From Bartonella vinsonii subsp. vinsonii (GTDB lineage: Bacteria; Pseudomonadota; Alphaproteobacteria; Rhizobiales; Rhizobiaceae), in assembly GCF_902825235.1 (NCBI RefSeq), contig NZ_CADEAJ010000002.1:1-64000 (forward strand): 64,000 nt of DNA, in the 5' to 3' direction. Below the pieces are notes generated by a model. That model was not told the origin of the DNA. It did not search any database and was given only the letters and a program-made list of their open reading frames with translations. Below, piece by piece: positions 17,261-27,700 of this stretch. Made by a program: the position numbers and the translations under genes. The number at the start of each line of letters is the position of its first letter. Within the stretch, counting starts at the first letter, position 1.

Positions 17261-19645
17261 TTAATCCGAAAGGCTAGAGGCTATGGCTAAACGTTGCTGT
17301 TTTGCATAGCGTTCAAGTGCTTGATTGACTGCATCTCTAATTTCGTTCTTGAGACCATTTGGTACTGAAATATTGAGATTTGTAATGGTTACACGGGCGT
17401 CTACTTCAACAGCTTTATGAACTGTAATGGGCTTAGGAGCTTTAAAGGCACCCACTTTATTTGTTGCCTGCATTTGTCCTGTTTCAACGACACTTGTATT
17501 AAAACCACTCTTGCGTTTTTCAGGCGGGGTATTTGTAACCGCTACTGTGTCCAGCATTCTTTTTGCGCGTGCATTGGTTTCATCGGTAAAGGTTTTAATC
17601 GTTTCTGTTGAAGTTTTGTTGATTGAAACATTAAAGCCTAGCTTTTTTTTCATCCAATTAGGCATCCAGCTGGTTAATTTGCTTATCATGCCGCTAAACC
17701 ATTCAGACAGAGCATTCCATTGGCTTTTGATGCCGTCCCACAAGCTACCAATGAGATGAGCACCAGCTTCCATTAAATCGACCCCAAACAACCATTCAAT
17801 CAATGCATTGATTTTTTTTGCAATCCAAGCGAGTGGTGAAAAGTTTTTAAAGAGAGTAAAGAGTTTACCAAAAACGTTACTGCATAAGCTAGCAAAAGAA
17901 TCCCATAACTTGCTTATGAAATTCACGACTGTATCCCAGTTTTTGTAGAGCAGATATCCAGCTCCAACAAGTGCTGCAATACCGCCAATGATCCAGCCGA
18001 TAGGAGTGGTCATGATTGCGATACCAAGCGATATAAAAGCAGACGCTGCTGCAGTTAATGCTGAAAGCAGAGAGCTTATAAGAGTCGCGGCAAGCGAAAG
18101 AAGAGCTGAACTAACAGAGACTAAGGCTGAAAAGAGTGTTCTTGCAAGAGTTACAGCAAGCTTCATAAATGCTGAACAAACTGTTCTTGTTGCTGAAAGC
18201 AGTGATTGACCGAGAGTTCTGGCAAGCCCTATAAAAGCTTTGTCAGCTGCGACTATTTTTGAAAATAGGGATTTTCCAAGAGTTGCAATAAATCTCATAA
18301 GAGTTGCAATAAGTCTCATAAATGCTGAACAAACTGAGCCTATTGCTGAAAACAGCGGTCCAGCAAAAGCAACAGCAAGTCTGATAACAACTGCACCAAC
18401 TACAGTTAAGGATGTAGCCAACCATCCATTGATTTTGTCCCAGTTTTTGTAGAGCAGATATCCAGCTCCGACAAGCAATGCAATGCCGCCAAGTATCCAG
18501 CCTATGGGAGTAGTCATAATAGTGTAGCCAAGCATGACAAAAGCTGCACTCATTGCGGCTAATGCGGCAATAAGTGGACCAAAAATGAACGAACCAAGGG
18601 CTACAAGTCCTACTTTTAAGAGGGTTATTTCACCGATTAGCGGCTCCATCCAGCAAACCCAGCCTTTAATTCTCTCTGTAAGATCACGGATTCCTTTTCT
18701 CAAATCGGAGGTAGGATTAAGCAAATCATTAAAGACTTTTCTTAAGGTTTTTGCCCAGCTCGCAACGGTTGTTTGGATGAGGTCACGGTTTTCATCAATC
18801 AGGCGAGAAAAAGCATCAATCATATCATTGATCACGGGCATAAAACGTGCGCCAATAAAGCTCGCGATACCGCCTATTTTTTTCTTAAAAGCTCCCATTT
18901 TGTCACTTAAGTCTGCTGCATAGCGTGCAACATCGGCACCGATAAGCCATTTTCCTTTTCGTGCCTTTGCAAACAGTTCTTTTATGGGTGCCATCCCTTG
19001 TGCAAGCATGGCTGCCATTTCCTTGCCATCACCACCAAACAGTAGAGCGGCAATATGCTGTCTTTGTGCTTGATTTTTCATCTTACTCATCTTGTCGGTA
19101 ATTTCTTCCAACAAAACGGAATTTGATTTGAGTTTTCCAGAAGCGTTTTTGACAGAAATGCCAAGCGCCTCAAAGCCCATAATGCCTCTTTTTTGTCCGG
19201 CATATGCTTGTGCTGAACGCCTGTTTAAAGTTGCTAAGGATTGTTGAAAGAGTTCAGCAGAATATCCTGAATTGTCTGCTGCATCACCCCATAACTGAAG
19301 TGCTGTAACACTCATGCCTAAATGCCGTGAGGCATGGTGAAGACTATCCCCCAGATGCATGGTTTTCATGGTGATGGCGGTCACACTTGCGATAAGGCCA
19401 CCACCAGCAAGCCCTAAGACACCGGTAAAGAGTGAAGCACGGCTTGCCGCCACACCAAGGGCACTTTGAACGCCATGAAGGCTTTTTGTCATGTTTTTGA
19501 CAGCAGCAGAAAAGCGAGGAATACTCAATCTATGTGAGAGTGTTTTTGACAATGTATCAAATTTTTTTTGAAGATGTTTAAGAGGTGCGGTGAGTTTGTC
19601 TTCAAGAGACAATTTTACCTTTGCATCAGCAACTTTTTCACTCAT
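17261..19645 (-). CDS. Tail tape-measure protein (gpT of P2 type)
   Basis: A 794-residue protein that sets tail length and is ejected with DNA. The N-terminus has the P2-T pattern (KLSLEDKLTAPLKHLQKKFD). The middle holds several long hydrophobic helices, including two similar blocks with AAMSAAFVMLGY.IMTTPIGWI.GGIALLVGAGYLLYKNWD near residues 370 and 560. An AxxSxF-rich repeat lies between them. The two TTPIGWI..GGIA.LVGAGYLLYKNWD copies suggest an internal duplication. The ATG overlaps the E' stop (ATGA). Confidence 0.88.
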   Translation of the reverse strand: MSEKVADAKVKLSLEDKLTAPLKHLQKKFDTLSKTLSHRLSIPRFSAAVKNMTKSLHGVQSALGVAASRASLFTGVLGLAGGGLIASVTAITMKTMHLGDSLHHASRHLGMSVTALQLWGDAADNSGYSAELFQQSLATLNRRSAQAYAGQKRGIMGFEALGISVKNASGKLKSNSVLLEEITDKMSKMKNQAQRQHIAALLFGGDGKEMAAMLAQGMAPIKELFAKARKGKWLIGADVARYAADLSDKMGAFKKKIGGIASFIGARFMPVINDMIDAFSRLIDENRDLIQTTVASWAKTLRKVFNDLLNPTSDLRKGIRDLTERIKGWVCWMEPLIGEITLLKVGLVALGSFIFGPLIAALAAMSAAFVMLGYTIMTTPIGWILGGIALLVGAGYLLYKNWDKINGWLATSLTVVGAVVIRLAVAFAGPLFSAIGSVCSAFMRLIATLMRFIATLGKSLFSKIVAADKAFIGLARTLGQSLLSATRTVCSAFMKLAVTLARTLFSALVSVSSALLSLAATLISSLLSALTAAASAFISLGIAIMTTPIGWIIGGIAALVGAGYLLYKNWDTVVNFISKLWDSFASLCSNVFGKLFTLFKNFSPLAWIAKKINALIEWLFGVDLMEAGAHLIGSLWDGIKSQWNALSEWFSGMISKLTSWMPNWMKKKLGFNVSINKTSTETIKTFTDETNARAKRMLDTVAVTNTPPEKRKSGFNTSVVETGQMQATNKVGAFKAPKPITVHKAVEVDARVTITNLNISVPNGLKNEIRDAVNQALERYAKQQRLAIASSLSD

Positions 19646-19830
19646 TTTGTCTTATACCTTTCTGCTGCTTGTTTTCGCCAGAATATTAACTCTTGCGGTT
19701 CCATTTCCATCATGTCTGGAAGAGACCAATGAAAAACAATGGCAATATCGGCTATGAGTTTAGCGGCGGTTTCCCAGTCGAGGTTTCCCGCCGCTTGATA
19801 AAAGACTCTAAAATCTCCCCAATGCTCGAC
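19642..19830 (-). CDS. gpE' extension of the tail assembly chaperone, reached by -1 frameshift
   Basis: This frame has no start codon of its own. In the -1 frame relative to gpE the minus strand reads FYQAAGNLDWETAAKL, then IADIAIVFHWSLPDMMEMEP and QELIFWRKQAAERY, ending TKTK-like at a TGA overlapping the tape-measure ATG. That is the classic gpE' signature (aromatic FHW, then an RWR-like end) of P2-like phages, where E' is made by a -1 frameshift within E. The frame opens after a TGA about 50 bases before the gpE end region. I see no canonical slippery heptamer. Upper coordinate approximate. Confidence 0.75.
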   Translation of the reverse strand, partial: VEHWGDFRVFYQAAGNLDWETAAKLIADIAIVFHWSLPDMMEMEPQELIFWRKQAAERYKTK

Positions 19831-20039
19831 AAGTCATGAATATCGAGTTCTCCAACAGCTTCATGGGGCCATCCAGAAAGGCGTGCAACCATAGCGATTG
19901 TTTGTTCAACACCTTCTTTCTTATCGATTGCTTGCACATCTTTTGTTTTGGGACGCTGTAAGGTGATCGTGGTATGCTTTTCTCCTTCAAAGGTCACAGG
20001 GATAAGTAATTGATGTGTAATGCTTGTTTGTATTGTCAT
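19752..20039 (-). CDS. Tail assembly chaperone gpE (P2-like)
   Basis: A 95-residue protein beginning MTIQTSITHQLLIPVTFEGE with an AMVARLSGWPHEAVGELDIHDLSSIGE segment, as in P2 gpE-type chaperones that sit between the tube and the tape-measure genes. The last third overlaps the gpE' frame. It guides the tape-measure protein during tail assembly and is not in the virion. Confidence 0.8.
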   Translation of the reverse strand: MTIQTSITHQLLIPVTFEGEKHTTITLQRPKTKDVQAIDKKEGVEQTIAMVARLSGWPHEAVGELDIHDLSSIGEILESFIKRRETSTGKPPLNS

Positions 20040-20041
20040 TT

Positions 20042-20548
20042 TTACATTCCTAAAAAGTTTTTATGATCTGCTAATTGATTGACGCTATTGAATTTTCTGA
20101 CTAAGTTGAGGACGTCTATCTCAACAATTTCCACATCCTTCTGGACATATTTGAAATACTGCAATGTGAAGGTCGCAGTGGATGTTGCTTTGCTTCCTGG
20201 TTGCCATTCTGCCATTTCAAAGCCTTTGCAAAGTCCCCTCATAGTTATGACAACACCTTCTGCTGGTGTGCCTTGCGCTTGCATTGAACTGCGCAATGAA
20301 ATGTTCACATCAGAGCGCCCTAACAGCGCCATCAACTCTGGAGAGCAATCAGAAATGGTCATGGAGAGGATGAGGGTTTCAAGACCAAGATCAACCTCAA
20401 TGGACGAATCCATGCCTCCGCCGCGATAGTTTTCAACGACCAAGCTTAAATTTGGTAGTGTTACGCTTTCGCATTTTGCTTGATAGGGAATGCCGTCGAC
20501 AAAAATGTTAAAATATTTCAAAACTCTTGGTAAAACGGGGATAGTCAT
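20042..20548 (-). CDS. Major tail tube protein FII (P2-like)
   Basis: A 168-residue protein of the FII family: PRVLKYFNIFVDG, CESVTLPNLSLVVENYRGGGMD, VDLGLETLILSMTISD and a C-terminal TFTLQYFKYVQKDVEIVEIDVLN. It forms the inner tube of the contractile tail. It shares one base with the sheath gene stop, showing tight coupling of sheath and tube. Confidence 0.92.
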   Translation of the reverse strand: MTIPVLPRVLKYFNIFVDGIPYQAKCESVTLPNLSLVVENYRGGGMDSSIEVDLGLETLILSMTISDCSPELMALLGRSDVNISLRSSMQAQGTPAEGVVITMRGLCKGFEMAEWQPGSKATSTATFTLQYFKYVQKDVEIVEIDVLNLVRKFNSVNQLADHKNFLGM

Positions 20549-21939
20549 TAAAAAATCTCCTCTAAGTAATCATTGACAATGCGTGAACGGAATGTGATGT
20601 GTTCTGCTGGTGTTGTTGGTGTGAATTCGACATTGAAATAGACTGTGCCGCTCTCAATGGCGCTTGCTGTATTCAATTCTGGATCAGGCGTGCATTGTCC
20701 ACCAAGAATGGCGCCTTGTGCTTTTAAATCACGCAAATAGGCATTGACGCTTTCACTCACGTCATGCATGTAGGTTTTTTTGATATTGCGGTCGACCGCC
20801 CATAGATGCCCACGCAAAATAGCGTCATTGATCATATCTGCGGTTCTCACTACCGATAAGAAAGCAAACTTTGTATCGCTTGAAAGGGTGCGATTGCCCC
20901 AAAGACGATAACCATTTTCACGAATAATTGTTGTGATGTTTTGTTCATTGAGAAGGTTGGCACGGCTTGATCTATCACCAATGGAAAAATCAATGGGACG
21001 CGCAGTGCCAACAATGCCATTGATCACTTTGTTTGAAGGAGAATGCCAAAAACCATTTGCAAAATCTGTTTTGGCAATGACACCTGCAACTGCCGCACTT
21101 GCTGGTTCTTCTAGGATTTTTCCACCACGATTCACCTTTACAAAAGGGTCAACTATAATGGCGCGCTTGGAGTCAAAATCCTTTGCTGTGCTAAGTGCTG
21201 CTTCATCGGTTGTATTGGGTGCATCAATCACCACAATAGCGCGTAGACGCTCTGCAATGCCAATCAACTCTGCTGCTACAGGATTAGAGGTTGTACTGAT
21301 TTCGGCTTTTGCTGTTGCACCAGTTCCATCACCTTCAATCGTTACAGTGGGGGCGGTTTGATAATCAAAGCCATTTTCTTTAATGACAACAGAAGTTACT
21401 TTTCCATCTTTCAGGATTGCTTCTGCTTGTGCACCGCCAGCAATTTTAACAGTTGCTTGAGTGTAACCGCTTCCTTGGTTGATCACATCAATCTTGCTAA
21501 GACTAACAGGGCGTTGATGTGTAAAGCCTGGAGCAATCAGAATGCGTGGTGTTTGTCCCACAATGGATTGTGCTCCAATCAAAGCATGGACGCCTTCATA
21601 AGCGCCATTTACGTTCACACCGCCTAGAATATTGGTGAGTGTTGCATTTTCATTGTCACCCTCGTTCACGCGCACGACGATAACAATGGCACCCACTTGC
21701 TTGAAAATGAGATCAAGGGCATTGGGTAGGGTGCCTTGACGCTTGCCTGTTTTATCCAGTTTAGCGGCTTGTGAAAGTGAACCGGTAACCAAAACCGGTG
21801 TGTTAAGAGGAAAGGCTTGTTCATCCGCATCGGGTGCCGTGCCAACAATCCCGATAACGGCCGATTGAACCGCGCGAAGGGGACGGGTGCCGTCGTCAAC
21901 TTCAATGACTTCAACACCGTGTAGAAAACCTGTTGCCAT
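20548..21939 (-). CDS. Tail sheath protein FI (P2-like)
   Basis: A 463-residue contractile sheath protein. Landmarks are FLHGVEVIEVDDGTRPL, VQSAVIGIVGTAPDAD, the C-terminal GYRLWGNRTLSSD, FLSVVRTADMINDAI and ITFRSRIVNDYLEEIF. Between residues about 150 and 210 is an extra domain (GSGYTQATVKIAGGAQAEAI, PTVTIEGDGTGATAKAEI) resembling a surface-exposed repeat domain inserted in some sheaths. Its presence makes this a myovirus-type tail. Confidence 0.93.
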   Translation of the reverse strand: MATGFLHGVEVIEVDDGTRPLRAVQSAVIGIVGTAPDADEQAFPLNTPVLVTGSLSQAAKLDKTGKRQGTLPNALDLIFKQVGAIVIVVRVNEGDNENATLTNILGGVNVNGAYEGVHALIGAQSIVGQTPRILIAPGFTHQRPVSLSKIDVINQGSGYTQATVKIAGGAQAEAILKDGKVTSVVIKENGFDYQTAPTVTIEGDGTGATAKAEISTTSNPVAAELIGIAERLRAIVVIDAPNTTDEAALSTAKDFDSKRAIIVDPFVKVNRGGKILEEPASAAVAGVIAKTDFANGFWHSPSNKVINGIVGTARPIDFSIGDRSSRANLLNEQNITTIIRENGYRLWGNRTLSSDTKFAFLSVVRTADMINDAILRGHLWAVDRNIKKTYMHDVSESVNAYLRDLKAQGAILGGQCTPDPELNTASAIESGTVYFNVEFTPTTPAEHITFRSRIVNDYLEEIF

Positions 21940-22094
21940 ACTTTATGCTCCTTAAAATTAAGTGGTGAATGAAAATGAATGGGAAAAATGAGAGGCGAAA
22001 TGCCGCTTTTGAAAAAGCTTCGTTTTTAATCAGTACTTTTTAAAGGTTCTTCAAAGATCTTTTTAGAACCCGTTTAATGAGTATTGTTTCTTTT

Positions 22095-22919
22095 TTAGAA
22101 ATCACAATTTGAGATGATCAATTCTTTAGCTGGAATCGCATTATTTGAGGCGTTACACGAATAAAGTGTTCTCATCTCTTTTATTTTAAATTGGTTAAAG
22201 GTTTTTCGGATTTCAGGCACATCATTGAGAGAGAGAAGGAACTTTCCCTTTAATTGTGCAAGCAGTGTGGACATTGTCTGATAATCCTCTCGCTTAAACA
22301 AATCCTTTCCATAGTAGTCCTCAACACCCCAATAAGGTGGATCAAGGTAAAACAAGGTGTTTGGCCGGTCATAGCGAAGGATAAAATCAGACCAATCTAA
22401 ATGTTCAATGGTGACACCTGCTAAACGCCGGTAAATAAGCTTTAATAACGCTTCAAGTTTGAATGTATTAAACCGTGCACTGCAACTTACTTCAACCCCA
22501 ATCGTACGATTGGCAACCTGACCACTAAAACTCAATTTCTGCAGATATAAAAATCGCAAAGCTCGCTCTAAATCTGTGAGGGTCTTTGGGTCTTGCAAAG
22601 TGAAACGTTCAAACGCTTCACGGCTGCTAATCTGGAACTGCAACAAATCCATAAAAGGATGATAATGGCGTTGCAAAACCCGAAAAAAATTCACCACATC
22701 ACCCAAACGATCATTGATAATTTCAGTAGGTGGAATCAATTTCCTTCTAAAGAATATTCCTCCCATGCCAACAAAAGGTTCAGCATAAATGCTATGAGGA
22801 ATGCCTTCTATGATTTTGGTAATGGTTTTTGCTAACCTTCTTTTCCCACCAATATAAGCAGCAGCTGGTGCGATAGGATCAACAGATTTTAATTTTTCTT
22901 TACAAAGTGTATCCATCAT
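22095..22919 (-). CDS. Adenine-N6 DNA methyltransferase, Dam/D12 class
   Basis: A 274-residue enzyme with the D12-class order of motifs: YIGGKRRLA (residues 22-30), AEPFVGMGGIFF (SAM binding) and LFYLDPPYWGVEDYYG (catalytic DPPY, 193-196). It would methylate adenine in a short DNA motif, protecting phage DNA or altering host gene expression. No cognate nuclease lies next to it. It sits between sheath and fibre genes, where P2 keeps its fibre-assembly gene G, so it looks like a cargo gene placed in the late operon. Confidence 0.88.
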   Translation of the reverse strand: MMDTLCKEKLKSVDPIAPAAAYIGGKRRLAKTITKIIEGIPHSIYAEPFVGMGGIFFRRKLIPPTEIINDRLGDVVNFFRVLQRHYHPFMDLLQFQISSREAFERFTLQDPKTLTDLERALRFLYLQKLSFSGQVANRTIGVEVSCSARFNTFKLEALLKLIYRRLAGVTIEHLDWSDFILRYDRPNTLFYLDPPYWGVEDYYGKDLFKREDYQTMSTLLAQLKGKFLLSLNDVPEIRKTFNQFKIKEMRTLYSCNASNNAIPAKELIISNCDF

Positions 22920-22937
22920 TTTTTAACACTCTTTCAT

Positions 22938-23246
22938 CTATAATAGCCATCTTCTCACTGTTTCCAAGTGATAAGAAGTGGCTGCGATGTTGAGTTGAGT
23001 TGCATCGGACGGGTTGGTCGCTAAACTTCTCCCGTTGGCTGGGGAACCAGCCCAGCCTCTATTTTTGTGTTTTGTTTTCTCTTGTTTGGTGTTTCTAGGA
23101 TAATTTCTGCGGTATATCCGCTTGATTTTTTTATAGTGATGGATAATTAGAGTTGCTTGCCTATAAGCTATTAATCTCTGCACGAAATCTTTGGAGTAAA
23201 AAATGGGGTGACCAGCTATGATTTCGGGACACCCCTCTAAAGACAA
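22938..23246 (-). CDS. Doubtful 102-codon ORF with GC-rich hairpin
   Basis: An open frame between the methylase and the fibre. Its product (MSLEGCPEIIAGHPIFYSKD ... GWAGSPANGRSLATN) matches no phage tail family. Part of it is encoded by an inverted repeat near 23,036 (GGCTGG..CCAGCC). I keep it because otherwise 400 bases would be empty, but it may not be translated. Confidence 0.3.
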   Translation of the reverse strand: MSLEGCPEIIAGHPIFYSKDFVQRLIAYRQATLIIHHYKKIKRIYRRNYPRNTKQEKTKHKNRGWAGSPANGRSLATNPSDATQLNIAATSYHLETVRRWLL

Positions 23247-23324
23247 AGAATGACTTCGCTATAGCTTAGACTTGGTCGTCTTTCTCTTGTGGTTTTTTTA
23301 TAACCATTTATTCTTTCCACAATC

Positions 23325-24778
23325 TTATAAGAACAGCACCATCCGCTCCAGCACCGCTGTCATATTCATCCCTACTAGCACCGGCACCTCCGCCCCCAAA
23401 ACCACGCCCTGCTTTTCCTGAAGGAAAGCCACCTTTTGCCGTTCCTCCACCACCTCCTCTTGATGTATCGCCTCCAGCATCACCTCCGTTACCACTTTTT
23501 TTTCTACAATTCCTTCAATTCCATTCGTTCCAGCATAACCATTTCCTCCTTTAGCAAGTCCTAGGAGATCATCTGTTGCCCAACCAAAATTTCCACCAAT
23601 GCCCCCAGTTCCACCAGTGCCTGAATAGTAATAAGTATTTCCCCTTGACATACTATAATAAGCACCCCCACCACCATGTCCTCCTGTAGCGGTAATAAAA
23701 TTCTTTCCAATGGTTGTTGTTCCTCCAGAGTTTCCTGTCGCACCGTGTGATGCAACAGAAGTTCCTCCTTTACCAATGATGATATCCTCATGCCCGTTTA
23801 AACTGGATTTATAGCCATACCACACGGAACAACCGCCGCCGCCGCCACCACCGCCACCGCCATAAGACCAAGAGGAACCACCACTACCTCCGCCGCCCCA
23901 GGCTGTAATCTCAACTTTGGTTTTATCCGTTACCCAATCTGGCCATTGAATTTTCCCATCCTGTGTATAAAGTAACTCAGCATCAACAAGCGCAGACCAA
24001 TTAATGACTTTATTACTCAAAGCTTTTTTTAAGATCTTTTTTGTTTCTGCTAAGATAGCTGCATCCACTTGTGATTTGGTATAAATAAGGTCACCATCAA
24101 CTTTAAGCGGTCCTTTCAACTTGCTTCCCGTTGCGCTTAAACTTGTAACCACTTCACCATTATGTCTGATACTCAATGACGAATTATCATTATCCATGAT
24201 ACTCAATGACACATAAGCATTACCCATGAAACCCAATACTGAATGATCATGGTGCGTGAAGTTTTCAGACGAATTGCTTATGAGTTCCAAGCCATCACTC
24301 ATAGTGACTTTTTTTGTAAACTTGTTATAATCCTGCCATTCATTGGCTTGTTTCAAGCGTCCATAGGCTGTGAGGTCTTCATTAAGCTTGGCTCTAAATG
24401 TATCAAGACCTACAATATCTTCGGTTTTATGTTGGTGTGCGCCTAACAGAGAAACAGCACTGCCAAAAGTGAAGTTATTATTGCTTGATTTATAGAGAAC
24501 ATAATTGTTGGCTGCATCTTGTGCTCCCTCGATATCGCTTAAATCGGCAAAAGTGAAGGTTTTATCGGCTGCCATTTTGCCTTTGAGGGCTGCTTCAAGA
24601 TCTGCAACATCACTTATTGTGTGCGTGTGTTTTAAAGGCGCTTTTTCGTCTATTTTTTCCTCAACATCTGCTATTGCCTGATCAATTTTGGTCAAGTTTT
24701 CCCGCAAGATTGGGAATTCAGAACTGATAAAACGTCCTTCTTTAGGCAATTCCATGTCGAGTTTTTTGGTTTTTGTCA
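23325..24778 (-). CDS. Tail fibre / receptor-binding protein with glycine-rich tip
   Basis: A fibre of about 484 residues starting MTKTKKLDMELPKEG; the longer frame starts inside the upstream gene. The N-terminal half has fibre-like helical and repeat segments (KIDQAIADVEEKID, APLKHTHTISDVADLEAAL, HQHKTEDIVGLDTFRAKL). From about residue 300 it becomes a glycine-rich tip (GGGGSGGSSWSYGGGG). At an A8 tract (23,496-23,503) the annotated frame leaves the glycine-rich pattern for an unrelated tail ending MVLFL. The -1 frame continues it (GNGGDAGGDTSRGGGGG) to GADGAVLIRLWKE, stopping at 23,308. This looks like frameshifting or phase variation of host-range specificity. Confidence 0.85.
23496..23503 (-). 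repeat. A8 homopolymer tract, slippery A AAA AAA site
   Basis: On the coding strand the zero-frame codons are GAA AAA AAA GTG, which contains the -1 slippery heptamer A AAA AAA. One extra A, or a -1 shift, joins the fibre to its alternative glycine-rich C-terminus ending at 23,308. Confidence 0.75.
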
Positions 24779-24792
24779 TCTCTGTTTTTCCC

Positions 24793-27700
24793 TCATAATA
24801 TGCCAGCGCCAAAATCACTCACCATGGACCGCGCGGAAGGTCCACCGGTAAGCGTGAGTTTGAGGCGCGCTTGTTTGGCTGTTTTGTCGTGGCTTACAAA
24901 TTTTCGCTCTGTCCAAAGCGGCTCGGATAACTGCTCTGTTTCCTCTAATGTGAGAGGAGTAAAAGCACCATCATCCAGCTGCATCTCGAGTGTAAAGGTT
25001 GCTCCACCAGGCAAAAAGGTTTTGATATAGCTGGTCAACCTTGCCTTTTCGCCAAAGGCAAAAGCACGGGTGACATAAGTGGCTGTTTTATGAATTTTTC
25101 CTGCAATCAATTGCACTGGAGCGAACAAAACCGGTGAGAGTTTTTCTGTGCCTTTGAGAATGGCGCGGAGCTTAACTTTTTCACTGATATATTCGGTAAG
25201 GCTTAGCAATTGAAAGGGAAGGAGTTGATAAATCGCGCCGTTGTTTCGTTCAATTTCAAAGATGACAGAACAATCGCTTGAAGGCAATTCAATGGCTGCA
25301 CGCACTTGCAAATCAGAGCAGTCAACAAGATCAAAAGTGCCAAGATCAATGGTTTTTTCTGTTTGTGTATAGCGTGCCGCCAGCACTCGAAAGGCTAAGG
25401 CCTCATCTTGATGCGCGGTCCATGTCTGTGCATTGACAGAAGAAAAGCGTGGACCCGTCACATAAGGATGGCTTGAGACATATCTCTGATGTTCTGCATC
25501 AAAATCCCCAAGCTTTGCTAAGGAGACAGAATGATCACTATCATCTGTCTTGATGACAAAAGCCGTTAAGCGGTCATCCATCACAAGGAGTGGTACATCA
25601 TAGCGTGCCTCTGCCCAACCTAGTTTTGCACCCTTCATGGAGTAAAAACTTTGTGCTTGAATATCGGCGGTCGGATAACCGTTTTCTGTGGTGACCAAAT
25701 CAATCACCAGATCATGGTTTTGATTGCCAATTTTGCAAAGATGAAAGTCAACACCGGTGATTTGCCGTGTTTCATCGGGGGTAAAGACTTGTGCTTGCGG
25801 GTCCACTTGTGTCCAGATTTTCACCGTGGTGGTGCGCCGCATCACTTTCACATCAATCACACCTTGACCGGTAAAAAGCCCTGTTGCAATTGTTCCACCT
25901 TTTCCTTGTGCGATAACATTTTTGGTGCCAGCAGTAATATTTTTAGGAATGGTAAAAGCTCCTTCGAGCATACCTTTGGCGTCGGCAACAAGGCGGTTCT
26001 TTGGCAAGACATTTACACCATCAAAGGTAAGGATTTCTAAGATTTCTCCTTTGGCAAAACCTTCAATTTTAAAGTAAAGTTCAATTTGCCTTAAAAAGTC
26101 GATTTGCTCTCTGGTCGCACTCACCAAATCATCACTGATTTCTGTTTTACGGATGCTTCTCCCACGGTTCCATCCCATATTGAGTTGATTGGTCACGCTT
26201 GAGAGCCAATCGGTGCGCTGTTCGTGCCAAAAGTCTGTCGCGGGTGTGAGGGTTACTGTACCAGGTAAGGGGGCAAAATTTTGATAAGGGTTGATTTTTT
26301 CGCAAGCCGTTGTCAATTCTTGCGCAATGATCACTGCATTTGTCCAGTCAAGGGTGACAGGGGCTTTTAAAGGTGCCGTATAGAATGTTGGGTCAATGGC
26401 AAGCTGCAAAATGCCGTTGCCTACGGCACCTGTTTGTTGAAAGCCTTCATCTCTGTAAGAGTCATCAAGAAAAGGATCAGCAAACATGCCTTTTTTGGCA
26501 ACAGGCTCTTTAGAGTCGACATTGCTTTTAATGCGCTCTAACTGCATTAACCGGTCAAGAGAAAGCACCCGTTGAAAATAACGCCACATCTCATCATAAG
26601 GCGCAACCCGTGTGCCATCATTGACCACAACCGGCGTTTCAAGCCAATTGTTGGTGATCGTTGCAAGGGACAACACATCATCAGGGACACTGGGTGCCAT
26701 AGGTTGGTCTGCGGAAATCCCCTTGATGTAAACCACATTACCTTGTGTGTTCAGTCCTATACGGTCAATACGGGGCAATTTGTAAGTGTAACTGACGATA
26801 ATATCACCACCTTGCGCCCCATCTGAGACGGTAATTTCCTGCGCTGTTACTTTATCAGCCGTGATTTTTGAACGGTAACGATAAGTCACCTTATAGCTGC
26901 TCCCCGGTAAAGGTTCATCCCCCACAGGCGCCCAATCAATGGTGTCTCCTGTCTTTTTAAAATCCGTCCCTTCTTTAAATTCCTTACTTCCTTGAACGAC
27001 TTTGATAAAAGAAGTGATGCTTTTATCGGGAACACCATCACGCCCTGCAGCAACTGCACCACGGGTGACGTTAACGGTTTTTTCTTTTGTCAACAAAAGA
27101 GACTGAATATCGGCAATGGGGGCATAATAGCTTTTAAAGGTAAAGCTTGTTTTGCCTTTTTGGGGCGCAAAAATATGCGTTTCACTAGGAACAACGCTTG
27201 TCGAAAAGTCCTCGCGTTCTTCATGGCGCAAAGCAGCAAGGCGTTTGCGTTTAAAGCCGTTGATATTGGCTTCTCCTTCTTGAATACTAAAGACTTGGCA
27301 ACCATTGTTTGCTCCTAATGCGCTCACACGGCAGCCACTCACGATATAATGTCCATGCGCACGGTCATAAGTAGCAATGGCTTGCATGGCCGGTTCAAGT
27401 AATGAGGGGGATTTTTGATCAATCAGAACACCATCTTGCAAAATATAAACCGGAAAGAAAGTACCTTGCTGTGCATCCTCTTTCAGTGCCCAAACAAGCT
27501 TAGCACTCTCGCGTGCAGCACCGGGCTCTCCTTCTGCCAAAGTGCCAGGGACTTGCCCCAATAGCTCTGGATCATCTTCGTGTGTTATCCATTTTTTTTG
27601 CAGCTTCACACCAATTTCCAAGCGCCCAATCATGGCAACATTGTTGAGTACAGCGGATGCTACGGGGAAAATATCGCCTGCGATATAAATCTTGCCCTCT

